From: Miscanthus floridulus
Lineage: Eukaryota > Streptophyta > Magnoliopsida > Poales > Poaceae
Direction: 5' to 3'
Assembly: GCF_019320115.1 (NCBI RefSeq)
Contig: NC_089591.1
Location: 62,381,798 to 62,445,797, forward strand
Length of the DNA: 64,000 nucleotides
Positions 46,312 through 58,507 of the stretch are shown here, piece after piece (the stretch's first letter is position 1; each line of letters begins with the position of its first letter). The notes beneath the pieces were generated by a model, which was not told where the DNA came from, ran no database searches, and was given only the letters and a program-made list of their open reading frames with translations. Both the position numbers and the translations under genes were made by a program.

Positions 46312-46332
46312 AGAAGACACACAGGTGAACTG

Positions 46333-47074
46333 AGGGCGAGTCATTTTCTGGCATCGATCTTGGCTGCTCCCCCTCGCCTCTGGTGACCTCTTTGGCCCCG
46401 AAGGGTGGGGAAACCTCGATTTCAACCGGTGTACATACCCTATGCTACTAGGTTTGTATTAGGTAGGTTATTGTTCAATTTACCTGTGGTGGCGACGCTT
46501 TCACGGGTGCTGTTGTTGCCTCCGTTTCATCACCGTCAGTCGCGTGGAGGACTTCGGCACGGCTGGTTGCAGGGCGCCCTTCGGCATGCGGTGCTTCGGC
46601 TCGTTCACTAGCGGAAGTGTAAAGCTTCCATTCCCTCTTTTTCGAAAGGGTGGGCACTTTCGGCATCCCCTTTGGTGGGTTCCTTGTTCATGTTGTTGAC
46701 GGTATTGGCAGTGGTGAAATAATCTTCCGATCATCGATCTCATGGTCGGCGGTGGCAGATCCCTCTTCCTCTCCTTTTCTTCACATGTCGGCGACCGATG
46801 CTTGTTTAGCGCCAACGATGCATTCTAGTGGGGTTTCGAGGCGCTAGCCTTGCGGCAAATCCAAGGGTTGGCGCCCCTTGTGAGGCTAGGAGGTGGATCT
46901 TGGATTGATCTCGTCAGTTGTTTTCGGCGGATGAAATTTAGGCGACGACGACGAGAACATTCTTGTGTGTCTGGGTGTCGTGTGTTGTAATTTCTAATTT
47001 TGCCAGGGTCTTTTCTGTAAGACTGGGATGTACCGTGCTACGGTTTCTTAATATAATTTTTCCTTTCGCAAAAA
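46333..47074 (+). mobile_element. 5'-truncated LINE insertion
   Basis: A 742-bp segment is flanked by a 21-bp direct repeat (46312-46332 and 47075-47095) with one mismatch, starting AGAAGACACACA and ending GTGAACTG. The right end reads GGTTTCTTAATATAATTTTTCC and then TTTCGCAAAAA, typical of plant L1-type 3' ends. The GC-rich left half has no complete domain. The long duplication and A-tail indicate target-primed reverse transcription. Confidence 0.85.
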
Positions 47075-47095
47075 AGAAGACACACAAGTGAACTG

Positions 47096-50000
47096 GAAAA
47101 TTGCAATAAGAATACCACAACAAACTGATGTTTATGCACCTCTTCGATTACAGTCTAAGATAATTGGTACAAGCTTAAAGGGGTAGCAACCACAGCGCGA
47201 TAGCAATAGCTCTTAGGTAGCATGAGTTAATTTTTTCTGCAAGGATGAGTTAGGTTTATGGTATCTAGTGGTCTCTTAGACATAGTTCACTGGAGGAGGT
47301 GATAGAGGGAAACCCTATATCACTATCCGCGCTAGGAAATGTGAAAAAAATAGTCAAAATTTGATACCTCTTTGGAATAAGCATAAATTGTATTTGCATT
47401 TGTGTGTGTGTGTGTGTGTTTTGTTTACACGCTATTATTGATGTACAAAATCCCTCTTCCCTCTTGGCTATTCAAAGTATGGAGACGACTAAAGTAGAAA
47501 GTTAGGAGTATTAAACAGAGAAATCTCCTAGGATATGTGGACATAATTTCCCAACGGCTTAGCATATAAACTCAGATTTGGTGTGAAGACAACTAGTATT
47601 TAGAAGCAGAGTGCGAAAGCACTCCAGGGTCCCAATATGGAAGGCTGCGTGCACAGCACTGTCCCGAAATCCGTTTTAACGTGTTTGCCAAAAATAACAA
47701 CAGGGTGACTCTCGTACTACTATTCTCTCTCTGGGTGATCTTGCCAAGGAAATTAGGCAGGGTCACCTCGTCCACCTCGTGCGAGCCATGTTTTACTTTG
47801 ACCCCACCAAATGGCCGGTGTTTCTTCTGGGTTAACATAACTTGGTGTCCACACTAGTTAGTTGGCACGAGCCAGCCCAACCTTAGCTTGCCACTGGTTA
47901 TACCAAACAAGGCTATTCCAAAACAGAAGGCACAGTTTATAAATAAATGCGGGATATTTTCTCTGTATAAAAAAACCAAGTCCATTTTCTCACGCAACAA
48001 AAAAAAAACAACAACGGATTTTTCCTGGAAATAAAAGATGTATCCCACTACCCTCCGTCCCAAAATACTTACTCAAATGGTCCAACCATTATGAAAGAAA
48101 CTAGTGCTTTGAAGAAACTAGCCATGTACCACTAGTACTTATTAAAGGTGGTCAAAGCTAATTACTAGGAATAAGTCGCTATTTTTTTATATAAAAATGC
48201 ATGGATACATGCAGACCACAGCCACATACGGTACTAAATTAATTACACGTTAGGTGGAATGCTGATATGGGCCCAACCTATGCCAAAGAGCTAAAACCTT
48301 GAACTTCTGGTATAATTTTTAAATCTTAAATCATCAAGTTTTTTGTTGCAATACAACAATGCATGATCCTATCTCAAATGGTCCAACCTTCAATAACAAA
48401 TCATGTTTGTGTCCACTAGAGATTATGAAAAGCAAATTGCAGACCGTGAAAAACTTGGATTTTTAACAATTTGTACTATGAGAAGCTGGTAGGCATCCTA
48501 AATTTTAGGATGGTGGGATTTATGTTATCTACTGTGCAATGTCTACTGTGCCCTAGTTTATATTTAGTTCTTATTCATTTAGAGCGTTGTTTTTTACTCT
48601 TAAATTAAAAAATTAAATAAATTGATACATCATCCAAAAATAGATAGAGTAGCATAAAAACAATACATGGTCGAATCAATTTAAATTTTGTCCCCGCAAA
48701 TGATACATGATCGCTACTACTCACTCGTAACAAACAAAGCGCACTACTATCATAAAAGGCATTCATGTAAAGGAGTTCCATCTCCTACTTGGTTGCCACC
48801 GCCTCCTTGGGAAGAAGATGTTTCGGTAGGAATGTAATTTCTAGTGGATTGACTCTATTGCTCCCTTAGCATAATCCCATCTGAGTCCACTAGTATAATC
48901 CCATCTGAACAAACAGTCATCACATGCCACTTCCATTTTTGGGATTTTATTCATCATAGACGTGATTCACTAAAAAGAAAGAAAAAATGTACCTTTGTTC
49001 TAGCTGAGCTCAAAAGGATGGGCTCCACCGTCGCTTGGGCGGGTGGCGGTGGTGGCGCTTCGACAGGGCAGTAGATTACGCGACATGTCGGTGGGGAGGA
49101 AAGGCATGACACATGGGCAAGGTGAGGCAGCGGTGACGCTTGGGCAGGAGACTGCGGCTTGGGTGGGGTTAACACTTTGGCGGGAGGTGGTGGCTAGTGC
49201 GGGTGTAGCCTAGCAACTGGGGGTGCGGCGGGAAGGAGAAATATAGAATGTGCGGGGGAGGAAACTAGCCAAACCGCTACTCTAGGGTTGTGTAACCAGT
49301 GGCAGGTGTGGGTAAATACATCCAACTTGTATGTTCACATTGGTTTGGTTGGAAGTTACAATCTGGTGTAAGCAAGTTCATACCGATTGATGGACTGTAG
49401 CAATTTAGAGGCCAGATTGTGAGATGTCGATTGACGATCTATATGTTTGTTTACACATGTGATTTGCAATTGCATTTTTTGTGATCTCTAGTGAAAACAA
49501 ATAGGCCCTCAATCCTGCACAAATTGTTCAACTCTTACACGTGTATAGGGTACTCTATTATAGAGTCCTTGAGTTATTAGACTATTGTATGAGTTTTTAA
49601 CCAAAACAGTCTAACTTGAAAGAAGAGTTCATGCACTAGAAGCATGAGTGCAATTTTTTACTGAGGTAAATCCTGCTTTTATAAAATGCAAAAGGAGTTC
49701 ATACAAAGTAAAGACACACACCAATCCATGCCTGGAACACCAGCTTACAAGAAATGTTTGAGGAAAAAAAAGAGCCACCACTATTCTGACAACCAGGAAA
49801 CTAAGCTACGGTTCAAAAACAGAAACCATTCAAAGCAAACCCTCTACTTCCATGACTTCAGTTCGCCTCCCGAAGGTTTCCATCCAACTCTTCATCGTCT
49901 TTATCCAGTCGTCCAAATATCTTACATCTCCTTTCTTCCACAATAAGCACCACTTCTATAGGAATAAAAAATGTAGAAAACTTCATTAGACCATCTAGGA

Positions 50001-50292
50001 AACTTCTTTTCTATCCCCATTTTATTGTGTGTATTCCACAAACTCCAACACACAAAACGAAAAGATGAATAACTTTATATGGTAGTTTTGACACTGTAAA
50101 GGAATCCAATGATTGAAGACATCCTAAAGACTACATAGAAGCTTATTCCACCCATTTTAAATAGCCTTTGGGTAGCCTGCAGTCGACCGTTGGGCCGAGG
50201 TCAGTCTGACCGCTAGGCTAAGCGGTCTAACCACCATTTTTGTAGGGTCATAGGAAGAGGCCCAAAACAACTAGTTTTTCTTCCCCCCTCTA
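47096..50292. other. Intergenic stretch without recognised genes
   Basis: This 3.2-kb AT-rich spacer contains a (TG)n microsatellite at about 47397-47419 and a Stowaway-type end word (CCCTCCGTCCCAAAATACTT) at about 48051 without a visible partner. A G-rich segment lies near 49010-49250 whose open frames appear on both strands. I support no gene here. Confidence 0.5.
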
Positions 50293-51266
50293 TGTCACAC
50301 CCAATTTTAAGGATAAAATTGAATGCACTAAACTCATGTGTGCCCAGGGATCAGTCACACACACAAGTTGACAAATTATATAAAGTATCATCACGGTGTA
50401 TCTTACATCACGATTAATAACACCATATAGTCTTACACCACACAGCAGAAGATAAAAAGATAACTCTCTCGTAGAACTCCATCACAAGGACGGTCAACTG
50501 GTTGACCACAAGCCTAATAATCCTCAGGAAACTCCTCATACACGTTGTCATCTGTTACCCATCTGGGATTTTTATCCAAAAATAGAAAGTAAACAAGCGT
50601 AAGTACTTCCCGTACTTAACAAGATAACATGGGGTTATGAAGCTCAAAAAGGATGACATATGTTTACTGCAGTTAGCACTTTTAGTAAGTCAAGATTTTA
50701 TTATCAAGTATTATCAAGTTATGCTTAAGCTCCCATTTATACCCACATAATCAGATATCAGAATCATTTGCATCATATTATCATCGTATACCATCATAAA
50801 TGAACTACAATGAGTAACCAATTATTCTGTGAGTTTTCTGAGCCGCTCGTGACCATGAGCATGACTGTTATAACAGTTTGTAACCCTCTACAGAGGTGGT
50901 GCACATTCATCGCGAGTCGTGATTCCCATATGCCCGGGTTAATTACTCCCATATCACTGCCAAGGTGAGCGGGCAAGGTACACTATGAAACCATTTCATA
51001 GGTTTCTCAAACAAGTTAGGGCCGCTAGGTTTTCTCGATAGACAGATGTAGGAACCCCCTTTCCTATGGCACATATCCATCGCGGCTATACACATAGGAA
51101 CAGAGGCAACCCTATACCCAACGTGGCAAGCCCCTTTTGTGCCATAAAGGTAACCTTTAACAAGCTAGAAAAAGGTCCTATTACTGAGCTAAAGTTAGAG
51201 CCATGTGACTCTCATGGTTGCACTATCAGTCCCAGCTTTTGTCGACAGATAAGTCCTTATGGAGGG
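50293..51266 (-). repeat. 3' part of a Tekay/Del-like LTR, minus strand, cut by the Tat element
   Basis: Read on the minus strand the segment ends GGGTGTGACA (plus TGTCACACCC at 50293). It contains a GTTAAGTACGGGAAGTACTTA hairpin-like word near 50600, matching the position and form of GAGTACCTTCTTGTACTCAG in the LTRs of the element at 537-15016. It is from a different family, since overall similarity is low. The upper end stops at the Tat LTR at 51267. Confidence 0.6.
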
Positions 51267-51652
51267 TGTCGATGTTTCACCACCGATAGCCTATCACGGG
51301 GGTACCCGGGGCAGTTTGTTCAGGCTTCAGCGTATGCAGAACTCGACGGTAAACACAAGAGACAGTCGATTTATCCTGGTTTAGGCCCTCAATCGTGATC
51401 GAGTAATATCCCTACGTCCAGTCGGTGTTAGCCTTTGCGTTGGATTGATTGTAAAGTGTTGTGTTGCGTTGTGTCTCTAGGAACCCTACCCTCCTTTATA
51501 TAGTCAGGAGGTCAGAATCCTAGTCGGTTTACAATGAGAGTTCCTAGTATGATTACAGAATAATACTACTACTAAGATTACATGGGAAGAATCCTAGTTA
51601 GACTAGATCTTCTCCCTTCCTTGCAGGGTATCTTGTGGGTCCCACACCGACA
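51267..51652 (-). repeat. 3' LTR (386 bp) of the Tat element
   Basis: On the minus strand it starts TGTCGGTGTGGGACCCACAA and ends CACCGATA...CATCGACA form (plus TGTCGATG at 51267). A TATATAAAGG-type TATA box is present on the minus strand near 51495. The purine-containing word CTCAGGGCC just before the LTR could be a decayed polypurine tract. Confidence 0.8.
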
Positions 51653-51821
51653 AGGCCCTGAGCACTTCATGGTAGAGCTCTGGAAGCCACATCTTGTTCC
51701 TTCAGGTCTTATTGAACAGGAACAAGCATCATCTAGGTGCTTTCTTGAGCGAAATCGTGTAGCGCTTCGTGAGATTTTTGCATAGTGTGTACCTTTTTGA
51801 AGAAAAAGGTACTCCCATTTG

Positions 51822-52280
51822 GGTTTAGCCCCTGAGCCTCTTGCTGTTTGGCACAAGGAGCTGGAGGGTCTTCTCTTGAAATCGCTCTGATTCTTCGTCG
51901 AAGGGCTCCTGAGCATATACCCGGGTTTGGTCTTCTCTTGAAATCGCTCTGATTCTTCGTCAAATGGCTCCTGAGCATATACCCGAGTTCTTTATCAAAA
52001 AGAGCTCAGATATAGCTATCTCTAGGTTCTTTTTGTCATGTGGCCTTGAAGTGGTCTATCTTGAAGAAGTCTTCTGGGTGATGTGCGCTTTTTTGAAGGA
52101 AAAAGTGCACTCACTGAGTGTAACCCCGAGCCTCTTGCTATTTGGAACAAAGAGTTGGAGGGTCTTGAATCTTATGTTGTTTGAAAAACTGTTGTCTTGA
52201 GGAAGTATTCTGAGTGATTTGCGTTTTTTTGAAGTAAAAAGTGCACTCTCTGAGTGTAGCCCCTGAGCCTCTTACTGGGT
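51822..52280. repeat. 62-bp direct repeat and dispersed 50-bp motif in the Tat 3' region
   Basis: A 62-bp unit (CTTGAAATCGCTCTGATTC and what follows) is repeated directly, starting near 51868 and 51930. A separate motif, AGCCCCTGAGCCTCTTGCT with TTGGAACAAGGAGTTGGAGG, recurs at about 51824, 52120 and 57450, and partially at 52256. The motif spans 5.6 kb, so it is a building block of this region and not a simple tandem array. Confidence 0.8.
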
Positions 52281-53476
52281 ACTTTTATCCAAAAAGAAAC
52301 TTGGATACAGGTTCTTGGCATGTTCTCTGGTAGTCTGCTGTTGTCAGATGTAGTTGTATGGTGGTGGTTGATAGTAAATGTTGTTTTTTATGAGTTGTAT
52401 AGTGTTGGTATATTCTTCCAAATATGCTCGTTCTTGAGTACTGCTCCTTCACGCCTGAGTCCTCTTTCATTGAATTCTGTCTTTTCACTGTGTTCTTTGT
52501 TAGGTTTGTTCTATTGGTGCTCCCGGTCCATATGCATCGCTTCTTTGGCCTATAAATATCCTTCTTGTGTGCTATTTTGAATCATCGAGCATTTTGTTGC
52601 GTGGTCTGAAGTCTCCGTAGTCATGAATATGGTAGTTTGTGAAGTAGAGCAGCCTCCGGGCGTATTTTGCAGTTCTTATGTATCTTACCATAGCTGGAGG
52701 GAGTCTTATGATAGGGATTAGAGGTAGGCTAATCCCGCAGCAGTATTGTACTTGGAAGTATGTGGCAGTAGTCGGAGGGAGTCTTGTGATGTGGGATACG
52801 TTCCTTCATCTGGCAGTTCTAGGTTGGTCATCGTCGCCTACCCTAAGACTGTCTGATGTAGATCAATACCATATCCAGCATCACATCAGACTTAGGTAGA
52901 CAGATGCCTACTGGCCTTCTATGCTCCATGTTGTCCTGCCATGCTGCTAATTTCTGCCTCGGATGCACTGCGTCCGTCCTTTGAAGAAAATAGTGTAGCC
53001 GAGTGCGGTTTGTTCTACCGAGTAGCAATTTGGAACACGTAGTCGTTCCAGAGCCTAGCTATGTTTGGGTTCCTCTTTGCTACCTTACTTGTTGTAGTAC
53101 CGAGTTCGTTGGGTCTTGTAAGATGTGTAATCTTCTCTTTTTTAAAACTATTTATAATGGAAAGAATCTTGTCATTCTTTATTCTGCTGATGTCCCGGTT
53201 GTTTATGAGATTCCCGAGTTCTTTCTATAAGGACTGGGTTGTTGCGTCCCTTGTGAGGTAACCCTTTGTTGCTTCATGGCTGATGAGTTCTTTTTGTAGT
53301 AATGTGATAACTATGCCGTGGTGCTGGATGGATAAGTCTAAAATCTGTCCGTTGAATTGTACCGTTGTGTGGATTTGTGCCATCCGCCATTTTAGCTATG
53401 TTAGTAAATGGACCATTGCGTCCCCATGCCATGTTAAAACGGGCCTGGTGGGCCACGTTTTTACTGGTGTAAAATC

Positions 53477-53484
53477 TATTTAAA
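53477..53484 (+). promoter_or_regulatory. Probable TATA box of the opposite-strand gene in the Tat element
   Basis: TATTTAAA within CTATTTAAAGGCC lies about 145 bp before the ATG at 53628. The following sequence contains the plant leader word AAACCCTAG at about 53525. This suggests a promoter internal to the retrotransposon, running against gag-pol. Confidence 0.6.
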
Positions 53485-53627
53485 GGCCTTTCTCCTCCTT
53501 TTTTGGTACCCTGCCTTTGCCTTGAAACCCTAGCATTCGAAACTCTGCCATCGCCATTGCCACCGTCATCTGAGCACTACCGTCTGAGCCTTCTCGATTC
53601 TTAGTGCCCTATTGCTTTTGCTAGTAT

Positions 53628-56600
53628 ATGAGTAGGAAGAAGTCAGCGAGTAAGTCCCAGGCGACCTTTGTCGACGAGGAATCATCGCTCTCTGTTATTG
53701 AAAATCAAGAATTCATGGCCATATGGGCTGCTCAGAAGATCTGGCCAGCTTCGACCACGACAGAGGACCAGTTGCGCGAGCTCATGAGTGATGGTCTGCT
53801 CCAGAGCAATGAGTTTGCTGATTGGAGATCTATAGGCGAGCATCGGGTCCCTACTCTAGGTCCTAGTGAGATTATTCTTTTCGTCTCCTTTATCCGTGCC
53901 AGACTTTGCCTTCCTGCTTCTACTTTTCTTCACCGATTTCTCAACTATTTTGGCATTAGCCTGAACCATCTTGCTCCCAATGTTGTCCTTCATCTTTCTG
54001 TTTTCATTCATCTTTGCGAAACTTTCCTTGGAATTCCTCCTCTCTCTCTCTCTCTCTTTCGCTACTTCTTTCGTCTGAAGCCATAGCCCCGCCACGATGA
54101 CACCAATGTTCTTGGTGGCTGTGGGATTCAGTTTCGCCAGGGTCTTAAGAGCAAATTCTTTGACTATGACCTAGTTGATTCTGTGAGGGATTAGCGTGCC
54201 ATCTAGTTTTATGCCGCCAATTTGATTCCTCCTCTTTCCGCTCATTCTGGATCTGGTCCCTTAGTTAATGATCGATGGGAAAAGAATCCTGTGACGATGG
54301 CTGAGCTCCAGGCAATCAAGCCATTTCTTGAGAGAATTTGTACTCTGAAACAGTAATGCTTGACCGGCTTTGGGATTATTTCTAGTTTTCTTCGCCGCCG
54401 AGTTCAACCTCTAAAGGAGCGAGAAAATTATAGTTTTGAGTACTCTGGGCGGAGGACCCTTCTCGTATGGTCCCTGCCCTTGAGTTGACTGATGAGGAGG
54501 TGCTTGAGCATCTTCAGAAGATGCTAAAAGGAGTAAGCGTTGTCCTGCTTGCTATCCTTGAGTACAGTGCTAACAACCCGCCCTCTGCTATGAGTTGTTC
54601 TTTTCTTATGCAGGTACTTTTGTGTGTCTTTTGTTGTATCCACTTTTTGCTTAATCTTCTTTGTCTTGTTGTTTTACTCTTTTATAGGAATTAGGGCATA
54701 ATTTCACTGATCTGATTCCCCTTGATGATTGCCCTACAAATGTGGAGGCTGGGGGTAGTCTTGCTAGGGCATCTTTGACCAGTAAGTTTCAAACTACCAT
54801 GATGCTTCCTGGTGTTTCTTCCGCATTTTCTGACGTATATGAAGAGTATGTTTCTCGTCCAATTCCCTGAGCTCCTCGTAGTGGCGGAAAAAGGGGACGG
54901 GCGGATTGTTCTTCTTCTGCTCCATCTGCTGCCAAGAAGTCTCACCAGTCGAGTACTCATCCAGGTACTCTAGATGTAGCTAGCATGCTCTTAGGTGAGC
55001 ATATTAATACACTCTGTCCTTTTGTTGTTTGTTTTTATCTTTGACCGAGTACTTTTGTCCTTTTTAGCTGGTGCTATGGTGGCCTTGGTCGAGAGTGAGG
55101 AAGAAGAGGATGATGATGCCGCCCTTGTTACTCGTCGGTGAGTTGTTTTCTTGTTTTCCTGTTGTTGAAACCCTCTTTTTGTTTTGACTTTGGTTTTGTT
55201 CCCTTGTAGTAAGCGGTCATTGGGTTTGAGTTCTTCTGGGGCTCCAGTACCGGCCGCGCTACTCCCGTCGTAGGGTGGTGGTGATGTTTTTGCTGCTGTG
55301 GTTCCCCCTATGAGGTCTTCTTTTGGTTTTATGAAGAAGAAGATAGTTGAGTGAGTGAATTTTGGTTTTATTTCTTTGCTTCTATTCTCCTTTTTTCTTA
55401 TTCTTATTGGTGAGTTTCCTTGTCAACTTTCAGGCCTTCATCTTCCCTGAACCCTCAATCGACTTCTTATTAGACCTTTGGTGTGCCCTTGTGTACTGAG
55501 TCTCAAGACTCGGAATGCATGGTCGTCGAGGTGGTTGTGAGGAGGACAGAGTACATGGCCGCTGATTTGCTGACTCCTGAGGTGACCATGGCCATGGCAG
55601 TGGATTCATCTAAGGGGTTGGCCATGGCTTCCCAGGAGATTGCCCTGGCCATGCCTTTTTTGCATCAGCCGGCTTCTCCCTCTCCTCTTCTTGCTTCTGG
55701 TGGTCTATCTTTGGCTGATGACATGGTGTAGCAATTTGATGCCACTCATCGATTGTCGGAGCTGACCGCTGCCTAGGGAAACTTGGCGACCTTTGTGACT
55801 TCTTTTGGGAAAAAGCTCCAGGTAAGTTTTTCTAAAGTTCTTTCTTTGGATGTTCGTCTTTCTTCTATCCTTATGTCTTGTTTTTCTCTCTATCTTTTTG
55901 CTCAGTCTTTTTCTCATGATCATACTGGCTTCTTTTTCTCGTCTGAAACTGAGAAAAAGTTGTCTTCTAAGGTGAGTATCCTAAAGGCAGAGCTTGACCT
56001 CTGTTAGGCCGAGTTGGAGACCAAGCGTCAGACGCAATAGAAGGAGGAGAAGGCTCTCCATGCCCGGGTGGTTGAGGCAGAAAAGTAGAGGGATGCAGCT
56101 GCCCAGGAGGCCTTGAAAAATGTGGAGGCCATGAAGAAAGAGTGTACTAGTATTGTGAGTTCTTCTTCATTTCTTTTTGTAATCAGATTTCCCTTTCTGC
56201 TGACTTCTTTTTTGGTGCTTGTTCTAGCTCTCCAAGTTGAAAAGCAGAAGCTCTCAGAGGGTATTGAGGAAATAAAGATAACTGTTTGCAATAGTCACAA
56301 CAGGGCTGAGGAGGTAATTTCTCGTGCTGAAGAAGAACTTGCGCTTGCCAAGTTGATTAGGCGTGGAGCTGACAGGGATCTTGTGCAGGTCCAAAAAACT
56401 ATTGAAGACTTGACTGGCAAGTTGGCAACGGCTACTAAGAACTGGAATGCTTTGTGGAAGTCTTTTTTGTCAGTAGCTGACCTCCTCCGGACTCTAGTAG
56501 ATGATGGTCAATCTTGGGCTAAGTTTATTCCCCAAGTGCCGACCCATTTCTAGGAGTTCGTGTAGAGATGTGCCCATCTGTGTACCAGGAATGTTCTTGC

Positions 56601-56772
56601 CCGGGTCCGAGTTCTTTCTCCAGAGTTTCCTTTGTCCAAGGTTGCTGATGAAGCCGAGAGTCAAGAGTATCCGGATGCTGTTGAGAAGTTGGAGCCTGAG
56701 GTCAAAGATTTAGCCAGGAAGATTGTAGATAATCTTAACATTGATATTTCTTCTCCCGATGACAATGCTTGA
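53628..56772 (+). pseudogene. Opposite-strand extra gene of the Tat element (PF04195/Transposase_28-like), multi-exon, decayed
   Basis: The frame starts at ATG 53628. Residues 70-150 carry EIILFVSFIRARLCLPASTF and HLSVFIHLCETFLGIPP, ending FFRLKP, which matches the domain called Putative gypsy type transposon (PF04195). A TAG at 54084 breaks it, and the same frame resumes (DDTNVLGGCGIQFRQG). Later exons have GT-AG borders, for instance donors after 54613, 55139, 55348, 55820 and 56155. They encode acidic (SEEEEDDDAAL), Ser-rich and coiled-coil segments, with the last coiled coil at about 55935-56480. Many stops are TAG. Related Tat elements such as Grande are known to carry opposite-strand genes in this place. 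The function is not known. Confidence 0.75.
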
Positions 56773-56879
56773 TGTAATCAACCTTTGTATTCTAGCTTCT
56801 GTAATAGAACACTATACTTGAAGATTGAATGGAGATTCTTTATTTTTTGTTGATGTCTTCTTTGTCTATATTTCTTTGT

Positions 56880-57225
56880 CTTGTAAACAACTTGGTTTAG
56901 GTAAATCATTATCTTGACAAACTTTCTTGATCTATCGAGTGCTTTTCTAGCCTTTGTTTGTGCCTTGTCAGCAACTCGATATATGTAGGTTGATGTTTTG
57001 ACAGACTTCCTTGATTTATCGAGTGCTTGTCTCGCTTTCGTCTGTGACTTGTAAACAACTCGGTATAGATCGTTGTTCTTTTCTGGCTTTCGTTTGTGCC
57101 TTGTAAACAACTCGGTATATGTAGATTGATGTCTTGACAGACTTCCTTGATTTGTCGAGTGCTTGTCTGGCTTTCGTCTATGACTTATAAACAACTCGGT
57201 ATAGATAGTTGTCTCGACAAACTTT
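56880..57225. repeat. Diverged tandem repeat in the Tat 3' region
   Basis: The words TTGTAAACAACTCGGTATA, TTGACAGACTTCCTTGATTT and ATCGAGTGCTTGTCTGGCTT recur about four times in the same order with variable spacing (roughly 60-120 bp). The copies are imperfect, so the array is older or evolves faster than the 110-bp array. Confidence 0.8.
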
Positions 57226-57517
57226 ATGTTCTTGTTAGTACTAAAAAGACTTAGGACATCTTCAGCTTCTTCTTTTTGGCTTAACTCAGAATGTGGTCAA
57301 CATCTGGTCCTTTCCCTAGTTGCAAAAACATCCTAGGATCAACAAGCCCCCGAGTACTTCATGGTTGAGTTTTGGAAGCCTCGTCTTGTTCCTTCATGTC
57401 CTGCCGAGTAGGTACAAGCGTCGTCTGAGCGCTTTCCTGAGTGAGTGTAGCCCCCGAGCCTCTTGCTATTTGGAACAAGGAGTTGGAGGGTCTTGTCTTG
57501 AAATTGCTCTAATTTAT

Positions 57518-58180
57518 GCTCAGGCTTAGTTTCAGTCGTTTTGCTTTTTGGTTTGGGTGTTAGCTTATTAGCTACCCTCATCAGCGGGCTCAAGCGTTTT
57601 TTGGCTCTTTTGCTCTCGATCGATATGCTCAGGCGTATTTTCAGCCATTTTACTTTTTGGTTCAGGTGTTAGCTTATTAGGTACCCTCATCGGTGGGCTC
57701 AAGCATCTTTTCAGCTCTTTTGCTCTCGATCGGTATGCTCAGGCGTACTTTTAGCCATTTTGCTTTTGGGTTCGGGTGTTAGCTTATTAGCTACCCTCAT
57801 CGGTGGGCTCAAGCATCTTTTCAGCTCTTTTGCTCTCGGTCAGTATACTCAGGCGTCTTTTTAGCCATTTTGCTTTTTGGTTTGGGTGTTAGCTTATTAG
57901 CTACCCTCATCGGCGGGCTCAAGCATCTTTTCAGCTCTTTTGCTCTCGGCCAGTATGCTCAGGCGTCTTTTTAGCCATTTTGCTTTTTGGTTTGGGTGTT
58001 CGCTTGTTAGCTACCCTCATCGGTGGGCTCAAGCATCTTTTTAGCTCTTTTGCTCTTAGCCTGTATGCTCAGGCGTCTTTTTAGCCATTTTGCTTTTTGG
58101 TTCGGGTGTTAGCTTATTAGGTACCCTCATCGGCGAGCTCAAGCATCTTTTCAGCTCTTTTGCTCTTAGTCGGTATGCTC
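57518..58180. repeat. Tandem array, six units of exactly 110 bp
   Basis: The word GCTCAGGC (or its variants) starts at 57518, 57628, 57738, 57848, 57958 and 58068, and a truncated start is at 58178, so every step is 110 bp. Each unit contains GGTGTTAGCTTATTAGCTAC, CCTCATCGGTGGGCTCAAGC and AGCTCTTTTGCTCT. The units differ by scattered substitutions but no indels. The array lies between the opposite-strand gene and the integrase end. Confidence 0.93.
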
Positions 58181-58507
58181 ATTGGAAACAACTCGGGGAA
58201 AGCCATAATAAGACATATGTTGTCGAGAAAGAACCATCTTTATTGATCATGAACATTGATAAGTCATAATAGTACATATGTTGTCGATGAGCACCATCTT
58301 TATTGATCATGAACATTGATCTCTTGTGGCTTATATATATATTTTCCCTTGAGTTGTTTTCATGCGTAGAATCTTCTTAGCTAGTTGATGTGCCATGTAT
58401 TGTTGACTTCTTTTCTGTCTTCAGTTATCAACTTGTATGTGCCTAGTCCGGTGACTTTTGTGACGATAAAAGGACCTTCCCATGGACTGAGTAGTTTATG
58501 GTGTTCG

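Noticed and set aside
51066..51398. 110-codon plus-strand frame spanning the LTR border
   Set aside because: It crosses the junction of two unrelated LTR fragments, so it arose by chance after insertion.
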